From Isotricha intestinalis (taxonomy: Eukaryota > Ciliophora > Litostomatea > Vestibuliferida > Isotrichidae): 10,765 bases of DNA. Below the pieces are notes generated by a model. That model was not told where the DNA came from, searched no databases, and was given only the letters and a program-made list of their open reading frames with translations. Below are positions 1-8,043 of this stretch, one piece after another. The first letter of the stretch is position 1. The number at the start of each line of letters is the position of its first letter. The stretch covers positions 1-10,765 of the forward strand of contig JAJJLU010000123.1 of assembly GCA_023807065.1 (NCBI GenBank), in the 5' to 3' direction. A program made the translations under genes and the position numbers.

Positions 1-30
1 CAATCCCCAATCCCCAATCCCCAATCCCCA
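1..30. repeat. Left telomere, C-strand repeat CCCCAAT
   Basis: Four CCCC blocks at 5-8, 12-15, 19-22 and 26-29 recur with an exact 7-base period and AAT spacers, giving a TTGGGGA G-strand unit. The C-rich strand lies at the 5' end and the matching G-rich strand at the 3' end of the window, which is the orientation expected for the two ends of one linear chromosome. The unit is one base longer than the Tetrahymena TTGGGG repeat. The repeat stops abruptly at position 30 against unique A+T-rich sequence. Confidence 0.93.
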
Positions 31-134
31 TATATAAAAATATTCAATTTTTTATATTTAATAATAATTGGTTGACTTAAAAATATTTAAAAAAACAAAA
101 AAAAATTTTAGAAAAAATATTAAAAAATTAAAAT
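31..134. other. Left subtelomeric 3' flank
   Basis: This 104-base A+T-rich stretch separates the telomere from the stop codon of the leftmost gene. It must contain that gene's 3' untranslated region and its termination signals. I see no gene, repeat or G/C-rich element in it. Such a short end flank is typical of gene-dense ciliate macronuclear chromosomes. Confidence 0.7.
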
Positions 135-3100
135 TTAATCATCCTTTTCAATGTTTAATCCGATTTTCTTCCCACTGATTCCAACATTAAAACTATCTTT
201 TATATTTCTTTTTATTATTTCCTCATTATTTAATTCTCCAGCAATTCCAATTGCAGTAAATTTTTTTGGATTTTTCTTTTTTTCAACACTAGGTAATTTT
301 GAATCTCTTAAATATGAATTCTTATTACTTTCAATTACTGAAGATCTTAATAAATGTCCACTATATTCATTATCATTATAATTTCCTTTTAGAGTTTCTC
401 TATTCTTTTTATTATAATTCCCTTCATCATCTAATTTTTTAATTCTATTAATATTATTTATTGAATGAAACACAGAATTTATTTTTGGTTTTGGGATCGA
501 TGATGAAATTTTAGAACCTTTTATTTCAATATTTGGATTTTTTATATTTTCATTTGGAAATTTAATATCTGCATCTGCTTCTATTTCTGGGATTTCATTT
601 TTTAAATCTAAATTTTTCTCATCATTTTTTATCTCTATTTTAGGAGAATTAATATCTAAATTTCCATCTTTTTCTTGAATTCTTCCATTTAAATTATAGT
701 TTGTATTTCCTTCTATTTTTGATTCTTTAATATCTTCATTAGGACTTTTAACATCTACTTTTGGGGAATTAATATCTAAATTTACATCAATTTCTGGGAT
801 TTTACCTTCTAAATTAATATCTGAATTATTCTCAATTTTGGGATTATTAGTATCTATTTGAATTTCTTTATTATCTTCTTTAGGAAAATTAATGTCTACT
901 TTTGGTTCATAAATTTTATTATCATTAACATCTACATTAGGACTAATAATATCTACTTTAGGTTTATTAACATCTACTTTAGGAGAATTAATATCTGAAT
1001 TTCCTTCTATTTCTGGGATTTTTTCTTTTAAATTCAACATTTTATTTTCTCCTATTTTAGATTCTATAATATCTTCTTTAGGAACATTAACATCAACTTT
1101 AGGAATATTTTCATCTTTTTCACTTATATTAACTTCTACTTTAGGAGAATTAATATCTACATTTCCATTAATTCTTGGTATTTGATCTTCTAAATTGATA
1201 TAAGTATCTCCTCCTATTTTTGAGCCTTTAATATCTACTTTAGATTCATTATTATTTAAATTTGGAGGATTAAGATTATCATCTATTTTTATTCCATTAA
1301 TATTTACTTTTGGACTATTTATGTCTATGTCAGAGTCTTTTAAATTAATTTTCGGAGGTATAATATTTAAATTCCCATTAATTCCATCTAAATTAAAGTT
1401 TTCTGTTTTTGTTCCTTCAATATCAAATTCAGGAGAACTAACATTTAATGTTCCATCAATTTTTTTTGGTTTTCCTTCTAAATCAAAATTAACGTCTTTT
1501 CCAATTTTTGGCTGTTTAATATTTTTTTTTTGATTGTTCACTTCTATTTTAGGAATTTCTCCTTCAAAATTACTTCCCTTAATATTTGGATCTTTTAAAT
1601 TAGGATTCTTTAAATTCAAATGATTATTAAAATTAGGAATTTTACTGTTAATATTTAAATTTCCATCTAAACCATTTTTATCTATTTCAATTTCATTTTT
1701 ATTAACTTTTAAATCAAAACCTTCATTAAATTGTGGCATATTAAAATCAAATTTTTCATTTTTCTTCAAACCAAAATTAAATTGTGGATTTTTATTTTTT
1801 AATTTATCAGATTTTTTATTTAAATTAATATTAGGGTTTTTAATTTCTTCTTGGCCAAAATGAATAGTGTCTAATTGGTTTTTTTTTTTATTAAAAAAAA
1901 TTACTTCAGGAGTAACTCTATTAAATTCAGGTAAAATATAATCACGATTATTATCGTAATTAATAAAAGTTTTTTCAGATAAATTTATTTGTTTAAAAGG
2001 AGTTTTACTTTCTTCAATAAGATTAGTATTAATATTATATTTATAATTCATATTAATAGGTTTATTATTATTTGTAGAGTTATCCATATTACCACCTAAA
2101 AAAATAATATTTTCATCATCTAATTTTGTAATACCAAAAAATTTTTGTCTTAATTTTTCATCTGAAATAGTAGAATCAAAATTAGGTTTAATTAATTCCC
2201 ATTTAGGCATTTTTTTCAAATTAGTTTTTTCAAAAGTTAATTCTGAATTTGTTTTTTTAATATTATCAAAACAATATAACTCATCACCCATTAAAATTAA
2301 AGCAGGTTCAATCCTTTCAAAATTTAAATCACAATAAGGATAAATCTCTTTATTATTAATATCTAAATAAAAAGTTTTTTTATCATTTCCTCCAATAATA
2401 AAAACATAATTATTAGGAATAAAGATCATACTATGATTTTTTTTTGGTTCAATTTCTTTTTGAATTTTATTAATTTTTTTATTAATTAAATCAACATCCC
2501 AAACATAACTTAAAGTGACTTTTCTATTATTTTCACCTCCACTAATATATAAATGATTATTACCATTACAATAAGCTGAAGAAGGACCAAAAGAATCAAT
2601 TTCATTTTTTGTTATTTCATTAGGATTAAATTCAATAATTTTAATAACTTTTTTTTTTTTATTAAAACAACAAATTTCAAAAGGTTTACTCAATGGTTTC
2701 CCAATAATTTCAGGCATATTTTTTTCTTTAGATATATTTAAACCTTTTGTATCTAAAGAATAATCTAATATTACACTTGGAATTTTTTTGGGTAAAATAT
2801 CTTTAATTTTTTGATTAAATTTTAAAGGATTATTATTACATTTCCAATCGACATTAAATTTAGGAGGGATAATAGAATTATTTTCTTTTTTAAAATCTTC
2901 AATTATTTTTTCTACTATTTCATCTTTATTATATTCTTTTTCCCATTTTCCCCCATTTGATAAAGGAATTAATATATTTATTTTTGAATTATCTCTTTCT
3001 TCTAATGATATTGATATATTTCCTCCTTTATTTGATATTTCTACTGATTGATTTAGTGGTGGTGATGCTCTTAATTTTTGATTTTCTGTTTTATTTTCTT

Positions 3101-3236
3101 CTATTATTGAACCTTTTATTTCTGGAATTTCTTCTATTTTTTTTTCTTCTTTTTTTTCTATTTTATTTTCTCTATTTTTTTTCTTTGTGTTTGATGAATG
3201 TACTGGTTTTTTCGATTCAATTTGTGAACATCCCAT
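135..3236 (-). CDS. Kelch-like protein with AHNAK-like repeat tail
   Basis: A 1033-residue protein of unknown function. It begins MGCS, a Gly-Cys N-terminus often lipidated (myristoyl/palmitoyl) in eukaryotes, although Ile6 fits the myristoylation consensus poorly. A Lys/Glu-rich linker (about 15-60) precedes a segment at about 85-160 that resembles a ubiquitin-like fold (beta-strand, helix EIVEKIIEDFKKEN, then NNNPLKFNQKIKDIL). Residues 205-415 hold at least three kelch-type blades, each with a hydrophobic strand ending in Gly-Gly (233-234, 282-283, 381-382). From about 460 to 910 the chain is made of degenerate beta-like repeats with a core such as DINSPKVDV, recalling AHNAK. The basic C-terminus (910-1033) is unrelated to the repeats. 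There are no membrane segments. The ORF is uninterrupted and ends in TAA. A membrane-anchored scaffold is plausible, but that is inference. Confidence 0.9.
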   Translation of the reverse strand: MGCSQIESKKPVHSSNTKKKNRENKIEKKEEKKIEEIPEIKGSIIEENKTENQKLRASPPLNQSVEISNKGGNISISLEERDNSKINILIPLSNGGKWEKEYNKDEIVEKIIEDFKKENNSIIPPKFNVDWKCNNNPLKFNQKIKDILPKKIPSVILDYSLDTKGLNISKEKNMPEIIGKPLSKPFEICCFNKKKKVIKIIEFNPNEITKNEIDSFGPSSAYCNGNNHLYISGGENNRKVTLSYVWDVDLINKKINKIQKEIEPKKNHSMIFIPNNYVFIIGGNDKKTFYLDINNKEIYPYCDLNFERIEPALILMGDELYCFDNIKKTNSELTFEKTNLKKMPKWELIKPNFDSTISDEKLRQKFFGITKLDDENIIFLGGNMDNSTNNNKPINMNYKYNINTNLIEESKTPFKQINLSEKTFINYDNNRDYILPEFNRVTPEVIFFNKKKNQLDTIHFGQEEIKNPNINLNKKSDKLKNKNPQFNFGLKKNEKFDFNMPQFNEGFDLKVNKNEIEIDKNGLDGNLNINSKIPNFNNHLNLKNPNLKDPNIKGSNFEGEIPKIEVNNQKKNIKQPKIGKDVNFDLEGKPKKIDGTLNVSSPEFDIEGTKTENFNLDGINGNLNIIPPKINLKDSDIDINSPKVNINGIKIDDNLNPPNLNNNESKVDIKGSKIGGDTYINLEDQIPRINGNVDINSPKVEVNISEKDENIPKVDVNVPKEDIIESKIGENKMLNLKEKIPEIEGNSDINSPKVDVNKPKVDIISPNVDVNDNKIYEPKVDINFPKEDNKEIQIDTNNPKIENNSDINLEGKIPEIDVNLDINSPKVDVKSPNEDIKESKIEGNTNYNLNGRIQEKDGNLDINSPKIEIKNDEKNLDLKNEIPEIEADADIKFPNENIKNPNIEIKGSKISSSIPKPKINSVFHSINNINRIKKLDDEGNYNKKNRETLKGNYNDNEYSGHLLRSSVIESNKNSYLRDSKLPSVEKKKNPKKFTAIGIAGELNNEEIIKRNIKDSFNVGISGKKIGLNIEKDD
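513..1499 (-). repeat. AHNAK-like protein-repeat region in the kelch-like gene
   Basis: This is the coding DNA for residues 580-908 of the kelch-like protein. Recognisable units begin near residues 585, 615, 681, 735, 808, 848 and 877 and follow a pattern of NL-x-x-x-IPEI-x-GN-x-DINSPK-hydrophobic-D/E-hydrophobic. Spacing is irregular (for example 54, 73, 40 and 29 residues between successive units), so the array has diverged by insertion and deletion rather than remaining a clean tandem. The plus strand shows it as recurring patches such as TTTAGGAGAATTAATATCT. Confidence 0.8.
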
Positions 3237-3291
3237 TTTTTAATTTAGAAAATTTTTTTTAATTTTTTATTTTAATTATTATTTATTTAAA
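3237..3291 (-). promoter_or_regulatory. 55-base gap holding the promoter of the kelch-like gene
   Basis: The two minus-strand genes are separated by only 55 bases, nearly all A and T. Read on the minus strand there is an ATAAAA-type run about 29-34 bases upstream of the kelch-like start codon. Either this tiny gap holds both the 3' end of the upstream gene and the promoter of the downstream one, or the promoter lies inside the upstream coding region. A+T richness makes any TATA-like match weak evidence. Confidence 0.35.
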
Positions 3292-5574
3292 TTAAAATGA
3301 AAGAATTTTATAATAAAAAGTCATTATTCCTTTATCAAAATTATTTTTATAATATTTTTTATCAATTATAAATGTAATAGGAATTTTAAATTGATAATTA
3401 ATATCATTTGCTGAAATATTAGATTGAATAATTTTCTTATTACCTTCGATTTTATTTTTTTTACAAACTAAAAAGAATTTATATTCTGATTCAATTATTT
3501 TATATGAAATATTACATTTATTAAATCCAGCTAATTCAATTTGAATTATAAAATCGTTATTTTCATCAACATAGCAACAATATGATGGAATTGTAATTCT
3601 AATTGAACTCCAAATATAAGTTTTATTAAATGAAAAATTTTCCAATTCTGAATTTGAATTATCTTTATTTTGTTTTTTTTTAATTTTAATATTATCATCT
3701 TCAATTTTTATTTCACATTCATTATTAAAAAGAATTTTATCTATTTTTTGAAATGAATTTAAAACCATTTCATCAAAATTACATATATCAATTTGAAGAT
3801 GAGAATATATTTGGGTATTTATTGTCATTATTACTTCATCTTCTTTTTTATATGTTTTAGCAACAAAATGTAATACCTCAAATTTATGTTCTGCTTCTTC
3901 ACCTAATATTTCAGTAAATATTAAATTATCTTTATTATAATAATATTCTTTAGGAAAATTATTTTTAATATAATTATAATAATCTTCATCAGATTTTATT
4001 TTTATATTATTATGAATAATATATAAAGATTTAATAACGGAAGAATTTTTACAATTTTCATTAAATATTCTTATTATTTTTCCTATTTTTTTTTTAATCA
4101 TTAAATTAAATGAACTAATTACCATTATATTAATTATTGAATTATCAATAACAAAATTTTCTATTATAAAATCTTTTTTTTTTGTTTCCAAAATTATTTT
4201 ATTTAATTCTCCTTTTTGATTATCTTTTAAATCAGTTGTAGGAAATATTATTTGATTTGAACCTGGAATATCAATTATTCTAATATTCTTCTTAAAATAG
4301 TAATTTATATTTTTTGTTGATTCTAAAGGTAAATTACATTTAAATATTTTATTTATAAAATATGTCTTTCCTTCAAAAGTATCTCCTAAAAACCCTATTG
4401 TTAATCCATTTTTATTTTCTTCTTTTAAATCTTCTTTAAATCCTTCTTTAAAGCATTTATTTATTTTCCATCCATTTTCTAATAAATCATCAACCTTTGA
4501 AATGGTTAAAGAAATAAAATTTAAAGAATTATCTTCATTTTTTTTTTCATAAAATTCAAATACTTTAGATTTAATTTGAAAATTTTCTTTAAATGTTTTA
4601 TACTTATTTGTTTTTAATGAGAATAAATAATCTGCGTTATTTTTCTTTGAAATAAATTCATATAATTCTTCTTTGGCTATTTTTTTAATTAACTTTGTTA
4701 TATCATTACTTTCTAAGGATAAATATTCTTTTGATTTCATTTCTTCAATTTCTTTCTTGAATTGATTTATGCTTTCTTCTAAAACTGTGTTATCAACTTT
4801 TAAGTTTTTTATTTTTTCTTTTATATAATCTTTTTTTTCATCCAAATTCCATTTTAAAAATCCTTCATTTTTGATTTTATTTTGTTCAAGTATTCCAAAG
4901 ATTTCTTCTAATAAATCTTCATATTTCTTAATATAGGATTCTTTTATATTTTTTTCATTAAGTTCATTTTTTTTGGCATTTTCTTTTTCTATATTTTGTT
5001 GATTTAAAGTTACGTTTAATGTATCAATATATTTTTGTTTTTCTTTAATTTCTATTTCTAAACTATTGATTTTTTCATTTTTTAAATTAATTTCTTTTAA
5101 TTTTTCATCATAATTAATTCCTTTTTTTTTAATTTGAAAAGTTTCATTTAAAAATATTTGAAAAATATTTTCTTTCATTTTTCCATTAGAATTATTATTT
5201 AAATTTATCTCAAGAATTTTATTTTCTTGTTCTTCATTATTTTTTTGATATATTTTAATATTATTTTCTAATTCTTCTATTTTATTTAGATATACTTTAA
5301 TATTATTTTCTAATTCTTCTATTTTAGTTTGACATATTTTAATTTTTTTTTCTGGTTCTTCATTATTTTTTTGATATTCTTTAATTTTATTTTCTTGTTC
5401 TTCAGTTTTTTTTTTATATATTTTAATATTATTTTCTAATTCTTCTATTTTATTTAGATATAATTTAATATTTTCATTTAATTCTATAACTTCTTTTATT
5501 TTTACATCACATTCTTCAATACAATTATTATAATCTTCATTCAAAGCAATAAATTGATATTTGTCTAAATTCAT
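3292..5574 (-). CDS. Coiled-coil P-loop GTPase with C-terminal Hsp20-like domain
   Basis: A 760-residue protein with three parts. Residues 25-285 are predicted coiled coil, including six tandem 14-residue units at 42-125. Residues 388-615 form a P-loop NTPase/GTPase core: the Walker A motif GDTFEGKT is at 397-404, and a G3-type motif DIPG at 435-438 follows a hydrophobic strand. A strand ending in IHNN (520-523) occupies the place of the usual N/TKxD guanine-specificity motif, which is absent. Residues 655-758 resemble Hsp20/alpha-crystallin, with the strand pattern FIIQIELAGFNKCNI as in the family's V-x-hydrophobic-x-LPG core. There is no signal peptide or transmembrane segment, so it is probably cytosolic. 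It could bind GTP and self-assemble through the coil; chaperone activity is untested. A CS-type fold is an alternative for the last domain. The ORF is intact and ends in TAA. Confidence 0.9.
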   Translation of the reverse strand: MNLDKYQFIALNEDYNNCIEECDVKIKEVIELNENIKLYLNKIEELENNIKIYKKKTEEQENKIKEYQKNNEEPEKKIKICQTKIEELENNIKVYLNKIEELENNIKIYQKNNEEQENKILEINLNNNSNGKMKENIFQIFLNETFQIKKKGINYDEKLKEINLKNEKINSLEIEIKEKQKYIDTLNVTLNQQNIEKENAKKNELNEKNIKESYIKKYEDLLEEIFGILEQNKIKNEGFLKWNLDEKKDYIKEKIKNLKVDNTVLEESINQFKKEIEEMKSKEYLSLESNDITKLIKKIAKEELYEFISKKNNADYLFSLKTNKYKTFKENFQIKSKVFEFYEKKNEDNSLNFISLTISKVDDLLENGWKINKCFKEGFKEDLKEENKNGLTIGFLGDTFEGKTYFINKIFKCNLPLESTKNINYYFKKNIRIIDIPGSNQIIFPTTDLKDNQKGELNKIILETKKKDFIIENFVIDNSIINIMVISSFNLMIKKKIGKIIRIFNENCKNSSVIKSLYIIHNNIKIKSDEDYYNYIKNNFPKEYYYNKDNLIFTEILGEEAEHKFEVLHFVAKTYKKEDEVIMTINTQIYSHLQIDICNFDEMVLNSFQKIDKILFNNECEIKIEDDNIKIKKKQNKDNSNSELENFSFNKTYIWSSIRITIPSYCCYVDENNDFIIQIELAGFNKCNISYKIIESEYKFFLVCKKNKIEGNKKIIQSNISANDINYQFKIPITFIIDKKYYKNNFDKGIMTFYYKILSF
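5200..5451 (-). repeat. Six tandem 42-bp units encoding a heptad coiled coil
   Basis: Residues 42-125 of the GTPase protein are six consecutive 14-residue units (two heptads each): KIEELENNIKIYKK, KTEEQENKIKEYQK, NNEEPEKKIKICQT, KIEELENNIKVYLN, KIEELENNIKIYQK and NNEEQENKILEINL. A degenerate unit precedes them at residues 28-41. Units 1, 4 and 5 are nearly identical in DNA as well as protein, which indicates recent duplication. Units 1-2 and 5-6 also pair as a larger repeat. The proline in unit 3 should kink the helix. Confidence 0.9.
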
Positions 5575-5605
5575 ATTGAATTTAATTTAATTTTATTGGA
5601 AAAAA

Positions 5606-5612
5606 TTTTATA
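5606..5612 (-). promoter_or_regulatory. TATA-like element upstream of the GTPase gene
   Basis: On the minus strand this reads TATAAAA and lies 32-38 bases upstream of the start codon. Similar elements lie at comparable distances from the other starts, which is why it is listed. In DNA this rich in A and T such matches are common by chance. Confidence 0.35.
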
Positions 5613-5713
5613 TTATATTTTCAGTTTAAATAATTTTTCTCTGAAATATAAAAATAAATGTATTGATAAATATTAATAAAATAGGATATTTTAAAATTAA
5701 GCCTTTGTTTCAA

Positions 5714-5878
5714 AATCACAATGTTCTTTTTTAATATCTTACTTTTTGAATGTTTAATTTAAAATCACCTTAATTTATTTAAGTTTTAATACAAAATATT
5801 CAATAATTATATAATTTATAGTCCAAATCACAAAAATCTTGTTTCAATTTTTTAAAACTATTAATCACCTTTATAATC
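5714..5878. promoter_or_regulatory. Cluster of four AATCAC motifs
   Basis: AATCAC occurs at 5714-5719, 5763-5768, 5826-5831 and 5873-5878, spaced 49, 63 and 47 bases apart. The second and fourth copies continue as AATCACCTT. They lie 140-305 bases upstream of the minus-strand GTPase gene, so they could be binding sites for a regulator (GTGATT in that gene's direction). C-containing hexamers are uncommon in this background, but the pattern is short and unproven. Confidence 0.25.
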
Positions 5879-6910
5879 TAAATTGACTATGATAATAATT
5901 ATACTTTCTTTGCCATTAAAAAAAGTATTATTTGAGAATTCTATTTTGTTTAAAATATAATATTATTTTTTTCCATTATTCAATTGATGGATTCATTTAA
6001 AATTTTTTTCAATCATCATAATATTGATTTGCCCAAAAAAGTTAATTACATTAATTTAAATCATTAATTTATCTATATTCTTGTGGTAAATTTATATTAA
6101 CTTTAATTTAAAATAAACCAAATATAAACTTTATGGAAATTTTAACTTAAAAACAATAGAGAATTTAATTCTTAAGAAAAACACAAACTTTCATTAAATA
6201 TTTGGATAATAGAATAATTTTTCAAAAATAAATTTATTATTATTCACTTATTTTAAAATAACTTTTTCTTTTATCACAATTAATATAGTATATTTGATTT
6301 TTTTCATTAAATGATATTATTTTTTATTTATGGTTATTTTAATTATTTCTTTTTCAAATGGAAAACATTTTTAAATTTCTATAACGAATCTTTATAAAAT
6401 AATTTTTATCAATGAAATTCTTTGTTAAAATAATGAAAAAATCGATTCGATCTCTAAAATACATAGAGAGATTAATTATATTGAAAATTGTTATTTGATT
6501 TTAAATTTATAAAAAAATTTCAATAAATTTTGGAAAAAATAATTTTGAAATATGAATATTGGATATTCTTTTTTAAGTATTTTCATATCAAACAATTAAT
6601 TATTATTTATAAATATTTTATGAAAAAATAATATTTCTTATTTGAATAAGATATTTAATCTAAATTAACCAATTATTAATCAAAATAAATATTAAAATTT
6701 AAATAATTGAATTATAATAATATAATAACTTTTTTAATAACATATATTAACTAACACATTTAAAACATTTCAATGTTGAATAAATTTCTTTTACATTTTC
6801 TTACTTTAAAAATATTATTTTATTTTATTTTATTTATAATATTTTATTTAGTTACTTGTAAATAAAATTTCAAATAAATCAAAATATGAAACATTCAATA
6901 ACAATTGCCA

Positions 6911-6920
6911 TATATATATA
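6911..6920 (+). promoter_or_regulatory. TATA-like element upstream of the Dbf4-like gene
   Basis: TATATATATA lies 32-41 bases before the ATG at 6952. If it works as a TATA box, the transcript would start very close to the start codon, giving an extremely short leader. The base composition makes this a weak call. Confidence 0.35.
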
Positions 6921-6951
6921 CATTTTTTAATTATTTCAATAATTTTTTTGA

Positions 6952-8043
6952 ATGCTTACTCAAAATCCGTTAGAACAAATAAATGATTTTAAAGGTTTAT
7001 TTTTTTATTATTACTTACCAAATTTCAATATAAACAATAAAAAATCCCTTTCTGAAGCAATAACAAGAAATTTAGGAGTAATTTTTATTTTAATTTTTTA
7101 TAGACAGTAACAATTACTTTACAAGATGATTATTGGATAATTATTGAGTCCTTAAATTCATTAAAAGAAAACAATTTTCAGGAAGAAATTTTAAATAAAG
7201 GAGGAATTATTTTATATTATAAGAACAATCGTTATTTTAGAACAATTCAAAATCATCCTAACAAAATTTTTAACTGTATTATTTATGAAGGTATTTTAAT
7301 AAATAATTTTTTTTATCTTAGATTTCTATAATTTAATTTTAAGATTTGAAAGACAAAAAAAAAATTTGGAAATCTTATATTATCATGGATTACCAGAAAA
7401 TATTAATTCAAATTATTTAATAGCACTTTTAATCTTTTATAAATCCCAAGAAAAAATGTTATTTTTTCATCAATTTCAAAATAAAAATGAGAACAAAATT
7501 GAAATTCCAATTTATAGAGAAAATATTCCAGAAGGATTTTCATTATTTACTACAGAAAAGGAATTAGAAATCATTAATGATTATAATGATGAAAATAATA
7601 ATGATTCAGATGATAGTTTAATAAATGATATTTATTCTTCAATAGAACCTATTGGAAGATATTGTGAATTATGCCACAAAAAGTATTTAATATATTCTGT
7701 TCATGTTAAATCTAAAGAACATGAAGAATTTCTTTTAAGTGAAAAAAAACAATTCAATTGTATAATTAATACTTTTAAAAGAGTTAACTTTTTTTATAAA
7801 GAAGAAAATAAATCTAAAGAAAATTCTTTTAATTTTCTAAATTCAATTTCTAATAATTTCTCTACTTATGATTCCATTCATGGAATTGACAAAAATATGT
7901 TTAATGATAATATATACATTCATAATGATGAGTTAATAAAAAAGAAAAGAAAATCAAAAATTAAAAGTTTAAATATTTCCAATAAAGAAAAAATAAAAAT
8001 TAATAATATTAACAGTTTCGATTCAAATTCATTAATCAATTAA
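6952..8043 (+). CDS. Dbf4-like regulatory subunit of Cdc7 kinase (three exons)
   Basis: Dbf4 activates Cdc7 kinase, which phosphorylates the MCM helicase to fire replication origins. Exons 6952-7077, 7104-7290 and 7322-8043 join in frame into a 344-residue protein. An in-frame TGA directly precedes the ATG, supporting this start. Residues 11-62 look like the BRCT-type motif N (DFKGLFFYYYLP, then AITRNLG and a WIII strand). Residues 143-169 (FYKSQEKMLFFHQFQ) resemble motif M, the kinase-binding segment. A zinc finger with Cys219, Cys222, His232 and His238 has the spacing C-x2-C-x9-H-x5-H and the context GRYCELC, as in motif C of the family. A basic KKKRK (311-315) could be a nuclear signal. 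The acidic linker at 190-207 and the weak N-terminus make it a divergent member. A generic C2H2 protein is the alternative, but the three-motif order argues against it. Confidence 0.85.
7078..7103 (+). other. Intron 1 of the Dbf4-like gene (26 nt)
   Basis: It begins GTAATTTT, ends TTTATAG and is made of A and T apart from the splice-site G residues. It lies between codons (phase 0). If retained, translation meets TAA at 7108-7110. Removing it joins the FKG...NLG segment to TVTITLQDDYW, restoring a continuous BRCT-like domain. Confidence 0.88.
7291..7321 (+). other. Intron 2 of the Dbf4-like gene (31 nt)
   Basis: It begins GTATTTTAAT and ends ATCTTAG, and splits a GAT codon after its first base (phase 1). 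Its length is not a multiple of three, and retention leads to a stop shortly after. Its removal fuses the upstream exon in frame with the long downstream frame, which otherwise has no ATG near its beginning. Confidence 0.87.

Larger units (their letters stand above)
5575..6951. other. 1.38 kb A+T-rich divergent intergenic region
   Basis: No reading frame of useful length exists here on either strand, and I found no tRNA, rRNA or recognisable small RNA. It must hold the promoters of both divergent genes. Visible items are four AATCAC motifs near the GTPase-gene side (5714-5878), a small hairpin TCTCTA/TAGAGA at 6451-6469, a short (TTTTA)n run near 6817-6836, and a TATATATATA block at 6911-6920. 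At a length far above the other gaps, it is a candidate for a replication origin or a decayed gene; neither is shown. Confidence 0.6.

Noticed and set aside
151..381. Plus-strand open frame opposite the kelch-like gene, with similar ones at 1321-1533 and 2957-3262
   Set aside because: They lie entirely or almost entirely antisense to a well-supported coding region, are rich in Phe, Ile and Leu from reversed Lys/Asn codons, and show no family features.
761..767. TTGGGGA telomere unit inside the kelch-like gene
   Set aside because: It is the codon sequence of one SPK repeat unit; sister units read TTAGGAGA at the same place, so the match is chance.
6451..6469. Small hairpin TCTCTA/TAGAGA with a 7-base loop in the divergent intergenic region
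   Set aside because: Six base pairs with no further extension are expected by chance in 1.4 kb of low-complexity DNA; there is no sign of a structural RNA around it.
6817..6836. (TTTTA)n short tandem repeat
   Set aside because: Low-complexity sequence of a kind that is ubiquitous in this composition; no special role can be supported.
7366..8043. A separate 225-residue protein starting at TTG 7366
   Set aside because: The frame continues upstream through two clean introns to an ATG at 6952 and gains a BRCT-like domain, so this is only the last part of a longer gene.
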